From Salpingoeca rosetta (taxonomy: Eukaryota; Opisthokonta; Choanoflagellata; Craspedida; Salpingoecidae), in the NCBI RefSeq assembly GCF_000188695.1, contig NW_004754928.1, forward strand, positions 627,771 through 662,329: a DNA stretch of 34,559 nt, written 5' to 3'. Below the pieces are notes generated by a model. That model was not told the origin of the DNA. It worked only from the letters and a program-made list of their open reading frames with translations, and ran no database searches. Position numbers and translations under genes: made by a program. This document shows, one piece after another, positions 1 to 22,295 of the stretch (the first letter of the stretch is position 1; each line of letters begins with the position of its first letter).

Positions 1-3068
<3,068 letters not shown>

Positions 3069-3716
3069 CGTCGTCGTCGTCGTCGTGTTTGATCTTTTGA
3101 TGGATGTGCAAGGAAAATGGAGAATGGCGAGTGGAGTGTGTGTGGTACTTGTGACAGATAGATGTGCTCACCACCAAGTCGTGTCAAAGTAACAAAAGTG
3201 AAGTGAGTGAGGTGTGGTGATGATCGCTGGCTTGCTCGCCAAGGCAACACACAGGCACACCACACACACACAGAGATGAGCCAACCACTGGCTGAAGAAG
3301 CAATCGCTGTTTGCATCATCGTCGTCTTGCGTCCATTTCAGGTCATGATTGATGAATTTTATTGAACATCTTCGGCGACATTTCCGTAACGCCACCGTGT
3401 TCGGTGCTGAAGCAACAAAATGCGTTGCGTTCGTGCATCGTGGCGATGAACTGCGAAAGCTGTGTTGACATGAGGTGAAGGTGAGTAGAGTGGCGGGAAG
3501 TGGACAAGAAACCTTTGCAGACGTGGGTGAGGTGCGGCGAGCTTGAAGTGGGCACAAGGGCACAGCTCAAAAGCTCAAGTTCGCGAAGGAAGGCATGCGT
3601 GTCGAGTTGTGTTGAGTGTGAAGCGATGGCAAACGTCATCCACAGCCATGTGAGAAGCGCAAACGTTGCCGATGGCGATGTGAGTGAGGGAACACCCTAA
3701 CACTCCATAGACTCCA
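3069..3716. other. Intergenic region between the ends of genes B and A
   Basis: Holds the 3' flank of gene B (minus strand, stop at 3717) and the upstream flank of gene A (start at 3068). Apart from a candidate poly(A) signal at 3358-3363 and a short CGT trinucleotide run near 3070, I see no convincing coding exon or RNA gene. Confidence 0.6.
3358..3363 (-). terminator. Candidate poly(A) signal for gene B
   Basis: AATAAA on the minus strand, about 350 bp downstream of the gene B stop codon and about 290 bp upstream of the gene A start. It is the only canonical hexamer I noticed in this spacer. A hexamer alone is weak evidence. Confidence 0.4.
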
Positions 3717-6700
3717 TCAAGCCTGAGCATTGCCAAAGCCGGCAATCTGCTCCTCCTCCTCTTCCTCCTCTTCCTGTTCTTCCTGATGCACGTGCTCCTC
3801 TTGTTCTTCCTCCTCTTCCTCCTCTTGCCCGTCGTCGTCCTTGCTGGCGCGGAAGAGGCGGACATCGGCATAGTCTTCTTCCTCTTCTTCCTCCTTCTCG
3901 CCCATGCCAGTGTTGTTGCTGTTGCGCGGCGCAAAGGCGGCAGCACGATGGGCGATGCCGATGGCATAGACGGGCTGGCCATCGTCCGTTGTGGCCGTGG
4001 CGTACATGTCGTTCACGCCAAAGGCTTCAGCGAACCGGTGCCCGCCGGCTGTCTGGGCATACGTGTCGTCGTTCAGGGCTCCTGCATGGGACGCGAGCGC
4101 GTAGCGGGCATCGGCAACACGCATGCTCCCGCCACGCCGGTTGTCGTAAACGGGCTGCTTTCGGGCCATTGCCATGGCATAGTCCTCGCTAGTCATCTGG
4201 GCATGCGCTTCCTCCCCGTTCGCATCGCCTGCATGGGCAGCGAGCGCATATGGGGCGTCCTCAGAGTGCTTTTCGTGACGGGTGTCCACAGCGCCGGTGT
4301 CATAATCCCCATCATACAGGGGATTGAACTTGTTGACCACAGCGCCGCCAACAACGCCATATGCGGCGGCATCCCATGTATGATCACCGGATGGAACGCC
4401 AATCTTTGTCTCATCCAGGCCAGCATACGAGTACGTAGCCGCGGTGGTGTTGCCTGCACCGGCGCTGCCCGTGCCAGCTTCGGTGTACACGGAGTTGATT
4501 GTCATGGGCTGACGCTGGGAGGGCACGTAGGGCAGGTAGCCCCGCACATCAACGGTCGTGTGGCTTGTGCTGGCGGCATCGCAGGCGTCCTTCACCAAGG
4601 CCTCCACCTCCTTCATCGTCGGGCGGTTGTTGGCGTCGAGAATGCAGCAGCGATCCACAATCCCGTACAGCGCACTTGGGACCGTGGGAACAGGGGCTGG
4701 CACCTTTCCTCCGCACACTGCAGCCTTGACGTCTTCTGCGGTGGGGGGGGGGGATAAGGAGGAGAAAGGCGAGGAGGAGGAGGAGGAGGTGGAGGAGGTG
4801 GTGGTGGTGTTGTTGTTGTTGAAAAGTTGTAAGGATGCAGTGGAGAAAGCGGCGGCACTACCAAAGCAGCAAGCGCAAGCACGCACGCACAAACAAAGGC
4901 AGCAAGCGTACGCACGCACCATCCATGTATGGGGTTGCGCCGAGGGAGATGATTTCCCAAAAGAGGATGCCGTAGGACCAAACGTCCGCTGCAGGCGTGG
5001 GCGTGAGCATGTGATCGGCAACAAGTTCCGGCGCGCACCAGCGCAGGAGATAATCGCCATCAGGGTGGGCGTCAGCGATGCCGGCACCATCGTTCTCCAC
5101 ACACGTCAGCTGTTGTGTTGATGATGGCGAGATGTCGTGAGTGGTGGTGAGGGAGATGGTGAGCAAGAGATGGTGTATGATGAGAGGAAATGGTGATTGT
5201 AATTGTGATTGCGTTCGTGGTCTGGGATGGTGCTTGTACATCTTGTACACAAACGCAGACACATTCACGCACACATACACAAGGAAACGAGCACGCACAC
5301 ATGCAACCCCCCCCCCCGCACACTCCCACATACACGTTTCCCACCTTCCAGTTTGGATCTGCGCCAATGAGGTGGATGGAGGCGGAGCGCGGACACGAGT
5401 GGACAAGCTGGCGGGAGTGCATCCAGACGAGGGCGGCGGCCGTCTGCTTGGCAATCTGCACCCGCTCAAAGTGCGACATGCCCTGCGAACGGAGGGAGGG
5501 CGGGGCGAAGAAGTGTGGTGGTGGTAATAGTGGCGGTGAGAGGGAGGGTGGTGATGGTGAGAGAGATGGTGATGGTGATGGCGTTGGTGATGGCGTTGGT
5601 GTTGGCGATGACCGTTGGATGTTCACGGTCCCGAACAGAGCTGCAAGCGAAAGGGGAAACAGCAAATACAGACATATCCATTCTTATTCAGGCAGGAGAA
5701 TCACACATGCTTGCGCACCTCTGGCCTGGTGTTGTCACGAGCGCGGGATGCACGAAGCCGGAGGTCGAGAGAGACCGTGGGAGCATGCACGACAATGCGG
5801 GCAGCACGCTCGTCAACGTGCATCGCACTGAATAGGCAGTGGTGTGTGGGTGAGTGAGTTAGCGCGTGTGAGTGTGAGTGTGAGTGTGAGTGTGAGTGTG
5901 AGTGTGAGTGTGAGTGTGAGTGTGAGTATGAGTGTCAGTGTGAGTATGAGTGTCAGTGTCAGTGTCAGTGTCAGTGTCAGTGTGCGTGTGAGTGTGGGAC
6001 TGCAGGATAAGAAGCTCACAATCTCCGACATGCCTACACTCGTGGCATTCTTCCGCACACACGCACATTTCCATATTCTCACGAACAGCCGCACGTCTGA
6101 ACAATTACCCGAGCATGTTCTCCGGCAACAGCTCGCGTTGCAGGGATCGCAGCAGGCGAATGTTCTGCACAAACAGGTGGTAATGAGGTGTACAGGGTTT
6201 TGGATGCCAGCGGTGAAAAAAGAAGGCTAGAAAGGGGAGGGAGGTGAGAGCTCCATGCCAAAGGCCCAATTCACGGTCTTCCATACATGCATGCAACAGA
6301 AACAGGATTGCTCACCTTGTTCATGCACGTAGTGAGCAATGTCGGGGCGTTCTCCCTCAAGGTGAAGCACCACAACTGGTTGCCCTGCAATCCAACGAGC
6401 AGATAGAGCAGCGACAAAGGTGGAGTGTGGTGATGGGAAGGAGAACACAGTGAGAAACACACGTACACGCAAACACAAACACACACACGCACACGCAAAC
6501 ACACAAGGTCCCACGCGTGTGTAGGTACTGACGTCGTGGTGTGTGAGCTTGACGGGTCCAAAGAATGACGAGAATGAAGCGTCTTTCATGCTGAGCGAAG
6601 CTGTGTCCAGTTGCGAGTAGTCGCCGACAACAAGGCGCTGGCGATTGCGGCGCACCACAGCGAAGATGACAACAATGGCAATGACAACGACCACGCCGCC

Positions 6701-7499
6701 ACCAGCAGCACCTGCGACGGGTCCCATGGACGCTGCGCTCTCCTGTGCAGCGATGGTGACGGGCTCGCTCGTCGATGAGGTGTCTGTCGCGGCGACTCTG
6801 GTTGGTGTGGTGGTAGCTGTGGATGCAGTTGTGATAAGTTTTGTCGTGGTCATGCCTGCAGTGGTTGTGTCTTTCATGGTGGTGTATGTCGTGGTAGCAG
6901 CTGTCGTGGCAGTGTGCACGGTCGTGGTGATGTTACCGCCAGCACTTTGGGTCGTGGTTGCAGGCCCAGCTGTCGTGGCATCGCTGGTTGTAGCCATGGA
7001 TGTGGTAGTCGGTGTTGTCGTCGATGTTTGTGTTGTGTCGAGGCCACGTTGGGCGCACTCCATAACATCTTCGAACTTCACGTTGGAGGAAAGCGTGAAT
7101 GTGGCACCCGTGGCAAGGACGAGGCCAGCATGGCGGGCCAAGTTGAAGCTGCGCACTGTCGTGTCCTGCGTGACGGTGATGTCGTAGGCATCCTCTGAAT
7201 TCTTCACTGACGCACGAGCACGCTGGTCGCTGCACGGCGAGCTGCCGCCAATCCAGTTGGACCCGGTCGACCATTCACCAGACATTGGAGACGCCCACGT
7301 GACTGTTTGTGTGGCGTGAGTGCAAAGCGGAATGATAGGGTGAGGCTGAGGGAAACGAAAGGAGGCGCGATGTGTGTGTGTGTGTTGTGGGGGGGGAGGT
7401 TGTGATGCGGTGCATGACACGAGGCGCAAAGTGGTTCCACTTGAACGCAAATGTACATGCATGTGCGAACGCACGCGCAAACGCACGTGCAAACGCATT

Positions 7500-7545
<46 letters not shown>

Positions 7546-8650
7546 CAGACACACACACACAGACACACACACACACAGGAACACGCACACGCATTCACAC
7601 CTGTTGTGGCACGTTGGACGGTGACAGACTTGCGGGCAACGACTCGCTCGGTGGCAGCGCCACTGGCGACTTCCAACGTGAAGGATGCAGCTTCAGTGTC
7701 GTCGTTGTTGTTGTTGAGTGGGACAATACCAGTCCACGTTGCGCCCGTGACGTTGTGTGCCTCCTCGTCATCTCCGCTGACGCCTGCGTACAGCACGCCA
7801 GCATCGCTGCTGGCTTGCCACGTGGCCTCGAAGACGGTAGTGGTGAGACTGCTGACATCAAACTCCTCAATCACGGGACAGGGTTCGGTACGCGCCTCGT
7901 TGGTGATCACAAACTCTCCACCGTCCTTCAGCATCAAGGGCTGATGCGGCGTCAGCGTCAGCTGCGTCATGCGAGCCTGTGTTTGGGTTGAGTTGGGGGT
8001 GAGAATGAGGGTGGGTGTGCGAGACGAAGTGATGGTTTCTATGTGCACATTCGATTGTGGGCGTGCTTTCAACTGCGCTCGTGACAGCGTGGTTGTGAAG
8101 TGCATGTGCGCTTCATTTCCCTTTAAGCTCACCTGGATGGCACCACTGATGTCGACGGGGCGCTTGATCATGGCTTCCTCGCAGGCGCAAGGGGCGCGAC
8201 CGGCGGTCCAGATGTCATTGGCTTCCCAGCGAGCAGCCTCGCCGGGCGCGGCGGCAGAACGGGCGGAGGAGATGGTGGTGCTTACCACTGTTGGCAACAG
8301 TAGGAACGAGGGAGAGGAGAGCAAGTGAATTGAGGAGTTGCTTGGTTTGATACTTGAGGCCTGCGCGCGGGTTTCACGCACGGGTATGCGAAACAAACCA
8401 AACAACACAAACAACGCAAACATCGCAAACAACGCAAACAACACAAGCACGCGAAGAGGAAGAAGGCAATCGATCAAATAAAACAAACAGCAGAGCACAG
8501 GAGATCACACCACTGCTGCACTGCGCTCAGACGCTCAGACGCACCTCGGATTGCATCGCACTTGTTGTCGCCAGCAGCAGCGCCATGAACGACCGTTGAC
8601 GTCGTTGGCGTCAGCACCAGCAGAGACGCCAGAAAGACCACCAGCAGCAT
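3717..8650 (-). CDS. Receptor tyrosine pseudokinase with Tyr-rich cytoplasmic tail
   Basis: Model: complement(join(3717..4735, 4920..5109, 5345..5482, 5719..5827, 6109..6164, 6316..6384, 6533..7302, 7601..7976, 8133..8287, 8545..8650)); 2988 nt, 995 aa, phases all consistent. The start at 8650 gives a signal peptide ([13 protein letters not shown]). The ectodomain (about 40-400) has two modules with a W...W...C pattern ([24 protein letters not shown]) and a Thr-rich stalk. The membrane span is about 407-429. The kinase fold (about 457-712) is recognisable as tyrosine-kinase type by RWCAPELV and [12 protein letters not shown]. Catalytic residues are replaced: glycine loop FSSFFGPV, beta3 Lys to Phe476, alphaC Glu to Asn493, HRD to HSC (575-577), catalytic-loop Asn to Ser582, DFG to CVE (596-598). 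The tail (about 713-995) carries many tyrosines (YAMA, YALA, YDNR, YADV) and ends in poly-Glu. The likely role is scaffold or co-receptor signalling rather than phosphotransfer. Alignment was by eye. Confidence 0.85.
5868..5999. repeat. (GTGAGT)n-like hexamer array in a gene B intron
   Basis: About 130 bp of tandem GTGAGT, drifting to GTCAGT at the right, inside the gene B intron 5828-6108. The unit resembles a 5' splice site, but on the strand opposite to gene B, so it probably does not act as a donor for B. Confidence 0.9.
7502..7581. repeat. (CA)n microsatellite in a gene B intron
   Basis: Interrupted CA repeat just inside the intron 7303-7600, next to the donor of the 7601-7976 exon. It is GT-rich in the gene B sense direction. 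Confidence 0.92.
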
Positions 8651-8834
8651 GACGAGGGGTGGAGATGCTGAGGCTGAGGTGGAACACAGCAGCACAGCTG
8701 TTGCGAGAAGAGAAATGTGGGGGTGAAAGGGGGAGGGGCAAAGGTGAATGGGGTTTGGGAATCGGCTTTTATGCAAGATGTGCATGAATTTTCTCTTCCT
8801 AAACATTTCCGCGACAACAACTCACCAACCAACG
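8651..8834. promoter_or_regulatory. Short divergent promoter region between genes B and C
   Basis: Only 184 bp separate the start codons of gene B (8650, minus) and gene C (8835, plus), so both 5' UTRs and promoters must fit here, overlap the neighbour, or start in upstream exons. I see no clear TATA box. That it is a shared promoter is inferred from spacing alone. Confidence 0.45.
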
Positions 8835-9063
8835 ATGGCGCTGTCGACGAGGACTTGTGTTCTGCTGGCCGCCCTGGCCCTTGTTGCGCTCACAGGTCCG
8901 GATGAGTGTGCTGTGTGATATGTGTGTATGCGTGTGTGTGTGTGTGTGCACGTGTGTGTGTGCATACGTGTGTGTGTGTGTGCATACGTGTGTGTGTGTG
9001 TGTGCATACGTGTGTGTGTGTGCATACGTGTGTGTGTGTGTGTGTGCATACGTGTGTGTGCAT

Positions 9064-9113
<50 letters not shown>

Positions 9114-10490
9114 CGCTTGTTGTTTGGTGGGTCGTCCCACGCCCCTTGTCTCTTGGGCATGCTGATTGTCCGTTCTGATGTGCATGAAATGACAGGCGTG
9201 GCATCGGCAGCGGAGACGTGCAACACAAACAAACCTGCGTGCGCTTCTCAGATCTACACCTGGTGAGTTTCCTTTGATGAGGGGAGGGGGAGGAGATGCA
9301 GGACGAAGAAGGGTGTGATGGGCGCAGAATGCAACCACGTGTCATGTTTGCTTCATCAGCTGCTGTTTGCTTCCTTGCTCAAGAACAAAACACACGCATG
9401 CACAACACAGACAACAAACACACGCGCACACACACAAGCACACACGCACTCGCGAATGCACGCCAAATGCGCTCACGTGGCCGTTTTGCGTGTCCTTTGT
9501 TTGGTAGCCCCGGCCCTGGTGACACGTCCAACCTGGACACATGCTGCCAAATCACCTACGGCGATGATGACGACAACATCTTTGACTGCGACAATGTATG
9601 TCGCAGATATGACGGGAATGAGAGGGGAGGGTGTGAGAGATAGAAAGCGTGAACGAATGAAATGGACTGCACTTCAAGTGCACAGCACGTGCATTGAACA
9701 GTTGCCCACTCGCATCTCATTTGTTGGGTCATTGCGTACTTGTGCTTGTTCGGCTCCGGTTTTCTTTCCACAGGCGTGCTGTGATGGCGACTTGATCCGC
9801 AGCATCACGACCATCGTCGTGGCCGTTGTTGTGTCCGTCCTCGTCTGCTTCGTTGGTGGGTGTTTGGCGGGGGCGGGGGAGGGAAGACAGAGATGGAGGG
9901 GGGAGGCGAGTATGTAAGGGTGCTAGAAGGAGGCGACACAAGTTGAAGGAAGGAAGGAAGGAGGGCTGGTTGCAGACGCGCGTGCACATGCACGTGACAC
10001 ATGTGGATGTGAGGTATCGTGCCCAAGTCTTACGCCTGTGGTTTCTTTCTGTCCCACTTTCCTCTTCTTCGCTCCTTTCACCATCACGTGTGCAGGCATT
10101 CCCGTGTGCTACTGCTTCTGGGCCGGCGTTGCGTGCTTTGCTGCGTCCCGCAATGACCGGCACACGGTGACGACGACCACCACGACCAATGTCAACCCCG
10201 CGCAGACGGCCGCCACGCAAATGTCCTACACCCCTTCCCAGCACGGCTCATCTATGCCTCCACAGGGCTACCCACCACAGCAGCAGCATCAGCAGCAGGG
10301 CTACCCACCGCAGGGCTACCCGCCCCAGCAGCAGCCACAAGGGTACCCGCCACAGCAGGGCTATCCACCACAGCAGGGTTATCCTCCACAGCAAGGCTAT
10401 CCACCACAGCAGGGTTACCCGCCTCAGCAAGGGTACCCGCCACAGCAGATGCAGAAGCAGCAGCAGGCGCCACCTGCCTACCAGCCTTGA
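8835..10490 (+). CDS. Small Cys-rich single-pass membrane protein with GYPPQQ repeats and PPAY motif (Shisa/CYYR-like layout)
   Basis: Model: join(8835..8895, 9196..9262, 9508..9595, 9774..9855, 10096..10490); 693 nt, 230 aa, phases 1-2-0-1 consistent. The start gives a signal peptide ([20 protein letters not shown]). A short ectodomain (about 22-85) holds eight cysteines, including two CC pairs ([20 protein letters not shown]). A membrane segment follows ([17 protein letters not shown]) and continues into a Cys-rich juxtamembrane stretch. The cytoplasmic tail is a Thr-rich patch followed by about eight GYPPQQ-type units, ending APPAYQP. The PPAY core is a classic WW-domain ligand, as in adaptors for HECT E3 ligases. 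The layout (CC-rich ectodomain, one TM, Pro/Tyr-rich tail with PY motif) resembles animal Shisa or CYYR1 proteins. I infer similar topology, not proven homology. A role in trafficking or ubiquitin-ligase recruitment is plausible. Confidence 0.82.
8922..9112 (+). repeat. (GT)n array with regular GCATAC interruptions, first intron of gene C
   Basis: Runs of GT are broken at irregular intervals by the same GCATACGT element about seven times before a long pure GT run. It lies in intron 8896-9195, beginning about 25 bp after the donor. Confidence 0.93.
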
Positions 10491-10963
10491 GGATGGTCGG
10501 CGTGACATGATGCACTTGCGTGTGCGGTTGTATGTGCGCTTGTGATTTGGAAATGCACGCCACGCTGGTTTCTTTCTGTCTTCGTTTCTTTTCAACAAGT
10601 TGTGTTGACGTAATGGGATAGAGTGCGTTGTGTGGAGTGTGCGTTGTGTGTGCACACGTGTGTGCGCCTGGTTTCTAAACCTTCTTAACATGGTGGATGG
10701 ATGGATGATGGATGGATGGTGGATGGAGGTGGGCAAGCAAACCACGGAAGAACAAAGACGACAAGCAAAGCAAGGCAACAAGCACGACACAAGCGCGGGC
10801 CGTACACGACAGCATGAGATGTGGTTGAATTTTCCAGCTGGCGGCAGCGTGGTGCTGATTGTGCACAGTCTCAATCAACGCACACACACCACACCCATTT
10901 GCATCGTGCACGCTTGTTTTCAACCACACACAACACAACACAACACAACAGTTGACGGTGACC
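10491..10963. other. Intergenic region between gene C and the myosin gene
   Basis: About 470 bp. It contains the 3' flank of gene C, a short GGAT-rich run (about 10691-10727) and a CAACA-rich leader directly before the myosin start codon. No coding exon was recognised. Confidence 0.6.
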
Positions 10964-19526
<8,563 letters not shown>

Positions 19527-19956
19527 GTGTTGCGTTGCGTCTGTGCATTTCAAACGGGGGCGTGTGCTGTTGTGCCTGTGTCGTTCTCTGCTGTGCTCGT
19601 GTAGTGTTGTGTTGTGTAGTGTTGTGTTGTGCTTGAGTTCCTTGCATTGCTTTGTTCGCTTGCATTGCTTTGTTCACTTGTCGTTTGGAGTGCGAGTTGT
19701 GGTTTGCCCCGTCTGCTGACTTCCCGTGTTGATTTTTTTTTCCTGTCCCACACTGGTTTGCTTGCCGTGTCCGTGCGCTTTCGTATTCGTTGATTGTGTA
19801 TGGCTTGTTTCCCACATGAAGACCCACAATCAGCAGCAATGCAATGTCGATTACGAATGGATGGATGGGAGAGGGGCAAAGTATGAGCAGATGTTGTTGC
19901 CGCAGGGCAGAGGAACCCAGGCTGTGTGTGTGTGTGTGTGTGTGTGTGTGTTGTGT

Positions 19957-20017
<61 letters not shown>

Positions 20018-20049
20018 GTGCGTGCAGTTGTGGGATGAAAGCTGTCAGT
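19527..20049. other. Convergent intergenic region between myosin and gene E
   Basis: 3' flanks of two convergent genes. It contains TGTTG-rich sequence (about 19600-19680) and a (GT)n tract at 19923-20015. No coding exon or clear poly(A) hexamer was seen. Confidence 0.6.
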
Positions 20050-20674
20050 TCAAAAGTCGTGCTGGGGTGGCGGGCGGTAGGTGGGTGGTCGGGTGTGTGT
20101 GCGATAGCGCAGGTTGCGGCTGTGCTCGCTTGTTGGCAGGGAGGTGTTTGAGGGCTTTGACACGGTGCTCAGGCGAGGAGGCACCACCTCCTCCTCTTCG
20201 CTGTTGGCCAGCCTGAGGGTGGGTGCCAAGGTGGACAGCAGGTGGACACAGTGAGCGTGTGTGGCTTGCGGCGGTTTTGTGGTCACAAAATGTGACTGGC
20301 AAAGAAGACACGACAAGAAAGCAAGAAGGAAGGCCGATTCACGCACCATGCAGCGGCGATGGTGTTGTCGTCCGAGATGACGCGCAGCGTGTGCGCACGA
20401 TTCCTCCGCAGCATGTTCTTCACAAGGCGATGCCTGAGAAACGGAGGGAAAGGGGTGACGTGACGAGGGAGGGAGTGAGGGTTGAGTAAATCAGGTATTT
20501 GGTGCTTGCAGGCAAGCAAAGGGAGCGCGTCAAGTGGTGGAGGAGGGGGATGGAGAAGCAAGATGTTTTGTGCTACACGGTTGTGTGGTCAGAGGCTTGG
20601 GACGAGGCAAAGCTGAGCTCGAACAAAAAAAAAGCATACACACATACACACATACACACATACACACACATACA

Positions 20675-20721
<47 letters not shown>

Positions 20722-21059
20722 GCACATCTGCTGTTCGATGGCTTCGTCGCTGCTTCTGGCAAAGTAGTGGATGATGAAGATGAGGGCAAACGGAAAGAAG
20801 ATAAAGGCGGCAATGACGGACGCCGGGATGATCGTCTCGTTGAAGTCGTCCTTCGTGCGTGCCCACGTCCTCATCTCCACTGTGGCCAGCACCCGGGAGC
20901 GGCTGTGCGACAGGAATGGGGGTTAGGAAGGAGGGAGAGGGGGTGAGTGGAAGGTGCTTAATGAAAAGGGAGCAAGTATGTAAAGGAAAGGCGAGTAGTG
21001 GACGTAAGCATGCCTCAGCACGCACGTACAATGAATACGATGATGAGAGGGTGGCTTTG

Positions 21060-21157
<98 letters not shown>

Positions 21158-22295
21158 CGCACTCGATGGTTGCGTTGGTGGAGATGGGAAAGGGCGTGCA
21201 GAGGTCAAAGTCAAGCTGAAGCCCTTGCGCTGCAAACAACGACCCGGCTGTTGCCTCCAATTCCGCACACGTCAACTGAGAATCACTCAGTTTGCTCCCC
21301 AGCGTCAGCCACGCCGTGCTGCGGGCGAAAAGCATGGTGCAAGTAGATCAGACGCGTGAGGGTGTGGGTGAGGGTGAGGGTGAGGCCGAGGCTGAGGTTA
21401 AGAGCCATAAACCCATTTTGCATGCTTGCAAGCAAGCGAGCAGCAGTGGTTGAGGGAAATGACAAGTAGTCAAGCACGAACAACACACGCAGGCACGCAC
21501 CCGTTGATGTAGGCGTTGTTGACGGGAAGCGGTGGGTTGGAGGTCATAGGGTTAATGTTGCGGCGATCCGTCTCAAAGGGGGCAACGCTTCTGACAAACA
21601 AGACCCCGGATCCAACTTGCCCCGTGTCTGCCGACAGCCGTGCACGTGTGATGCCAACCGCCGTCTCCAGATCATCGTATCTGTCCCCGACCAGCTGTGT
21701 CTCATTAGCATTTGTCGCATGCACCTCAAACGCCACCCGAGGCAGGCCTGCGAAGGAGAAGAAATGCGTGAATGAGAGGGTGAATGACGGTGTGAGTGTG
21801 TGTGTGTGTGTGTGTGCGTGTGTGTGTGTGTATGTGAGTGTGTGCGTGGAAGAGTCGAGACAACACTTTAGCAGCCCTGCTGACGATCACGCAACAAAGC
21901 AGAGAAACACACGCAGGCACACACCCATACAGCTAAACAAGCACACACAGCGCACCCTGTGTTCTGTCAACCATGAGGTTGAGGGTGCGGGTGACGGGCT
22001 GGTCGTTGATGCGGAGGAGGATGGCGGCCGAAAACCTGTCGCCCGCAATGTCGTCGGGAACTTGGCCGTAGATGATGGGCAGGAGATTGACCCGCAGCCA
22101 CGCTGGCGGTGCTGGGTTGCCGGTGAGGGTCGCAATCGCTTCCACGCTAGCTGCAGCGCCAAACTGAAGCGAGAGATCTGCCCGAAACAGCCGTCCAGGA
22201 TACACCGTCACGTCCACATCCTGCGCCACCGCGCCCAGGGCGAGGAGGCTCAACACCAGGCAGCAAGCAATAACAGGCGCAACACCCATCATCAT
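20050..22295 (-). CDS. Alpha/epsilon-sarcoglycan-like single-pass membrane protein
   Basis: Model: complement(join(20050..20212, 20347..20433, 20726..20902, 21154..21318, 21501..21747, 21956..22295)); 1179 nt, 392 aa, phases 1-2-2-2-2 consistent. The start at 22295 gives a clean signal peptide (MMMGVAPVIACCLVLSLLAL); an upstream in-frame ATG at 22325 is possible. The ectodomain (about 26-270) begins with a cadherin-like/CADG-type stretch (PPAWLRV, IIYGQVPDDIAGD, TRTLNLMVDRTQ), then a Cys-containing membrane-proximal part. The membrane span is about 275-297. The cytoplasmic part has HRLVKNMLRRNRAHTLRVIS followed by an acidic patch and ends near PPTYRPP. The order signal, cadherin-like fold with PPWL-type motif, Cys-bearing proximal region, TM, then a basic 'LR.IS' segment matches animal alpha/epsilon-sarcoglycans by eye. 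If correct, it would belong to a dystrophin-glycoprotein-type complex. The weaker alternative is another dystroglycan-like CADG protein. Confidence 0.65.
20637..20717. repeat. (CA)n/TACA microsatellite in gene E intron
   Basis: CA repeat with periodic TACA, adjacent to the donor of exon 20726-20902. It is GT-rich on the gene E sense strand. Confidence 0.92.
21061..21153. repeat. (CA)n microsatellite in gene E intron
   Basis: About 93 bp of pure CA abutting the exon that ends at 21154. On the sense strand the donor dinucleotide GT is itself the first unit of the (GT)n tract, so the exact splice position depends on reading phase; phase 2 fits the next exon. Confidence 0.95.

Noticed and set aside
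3786..4757. Plus-strand 323-codon open frame
   Set aside because: Antisense of the terminal exon of gene B. GC-rich coding sequence often leaves the opposite strand open. The minus-strand reading contains the kinase C-lobe and tail.
5868..5999. Cluster of functional 5' splice sites (GTGAGT)
   Set aside because: The units match a donor consensus only on the strand opposite to gene B, and no plus-strand gene covers this interval.
6079..6384. Alternative N-lobe frame with '[20 protein letters not shown]' resembling a VAIK strand
   Set aside because: It would need a phase-1 donor at 6527 and then meets a stop at the next exon in phase. The phase-0 reading ([29 protein letters not shown]) joins all exons in frame. 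Either frame lacks the beta3 Lys.
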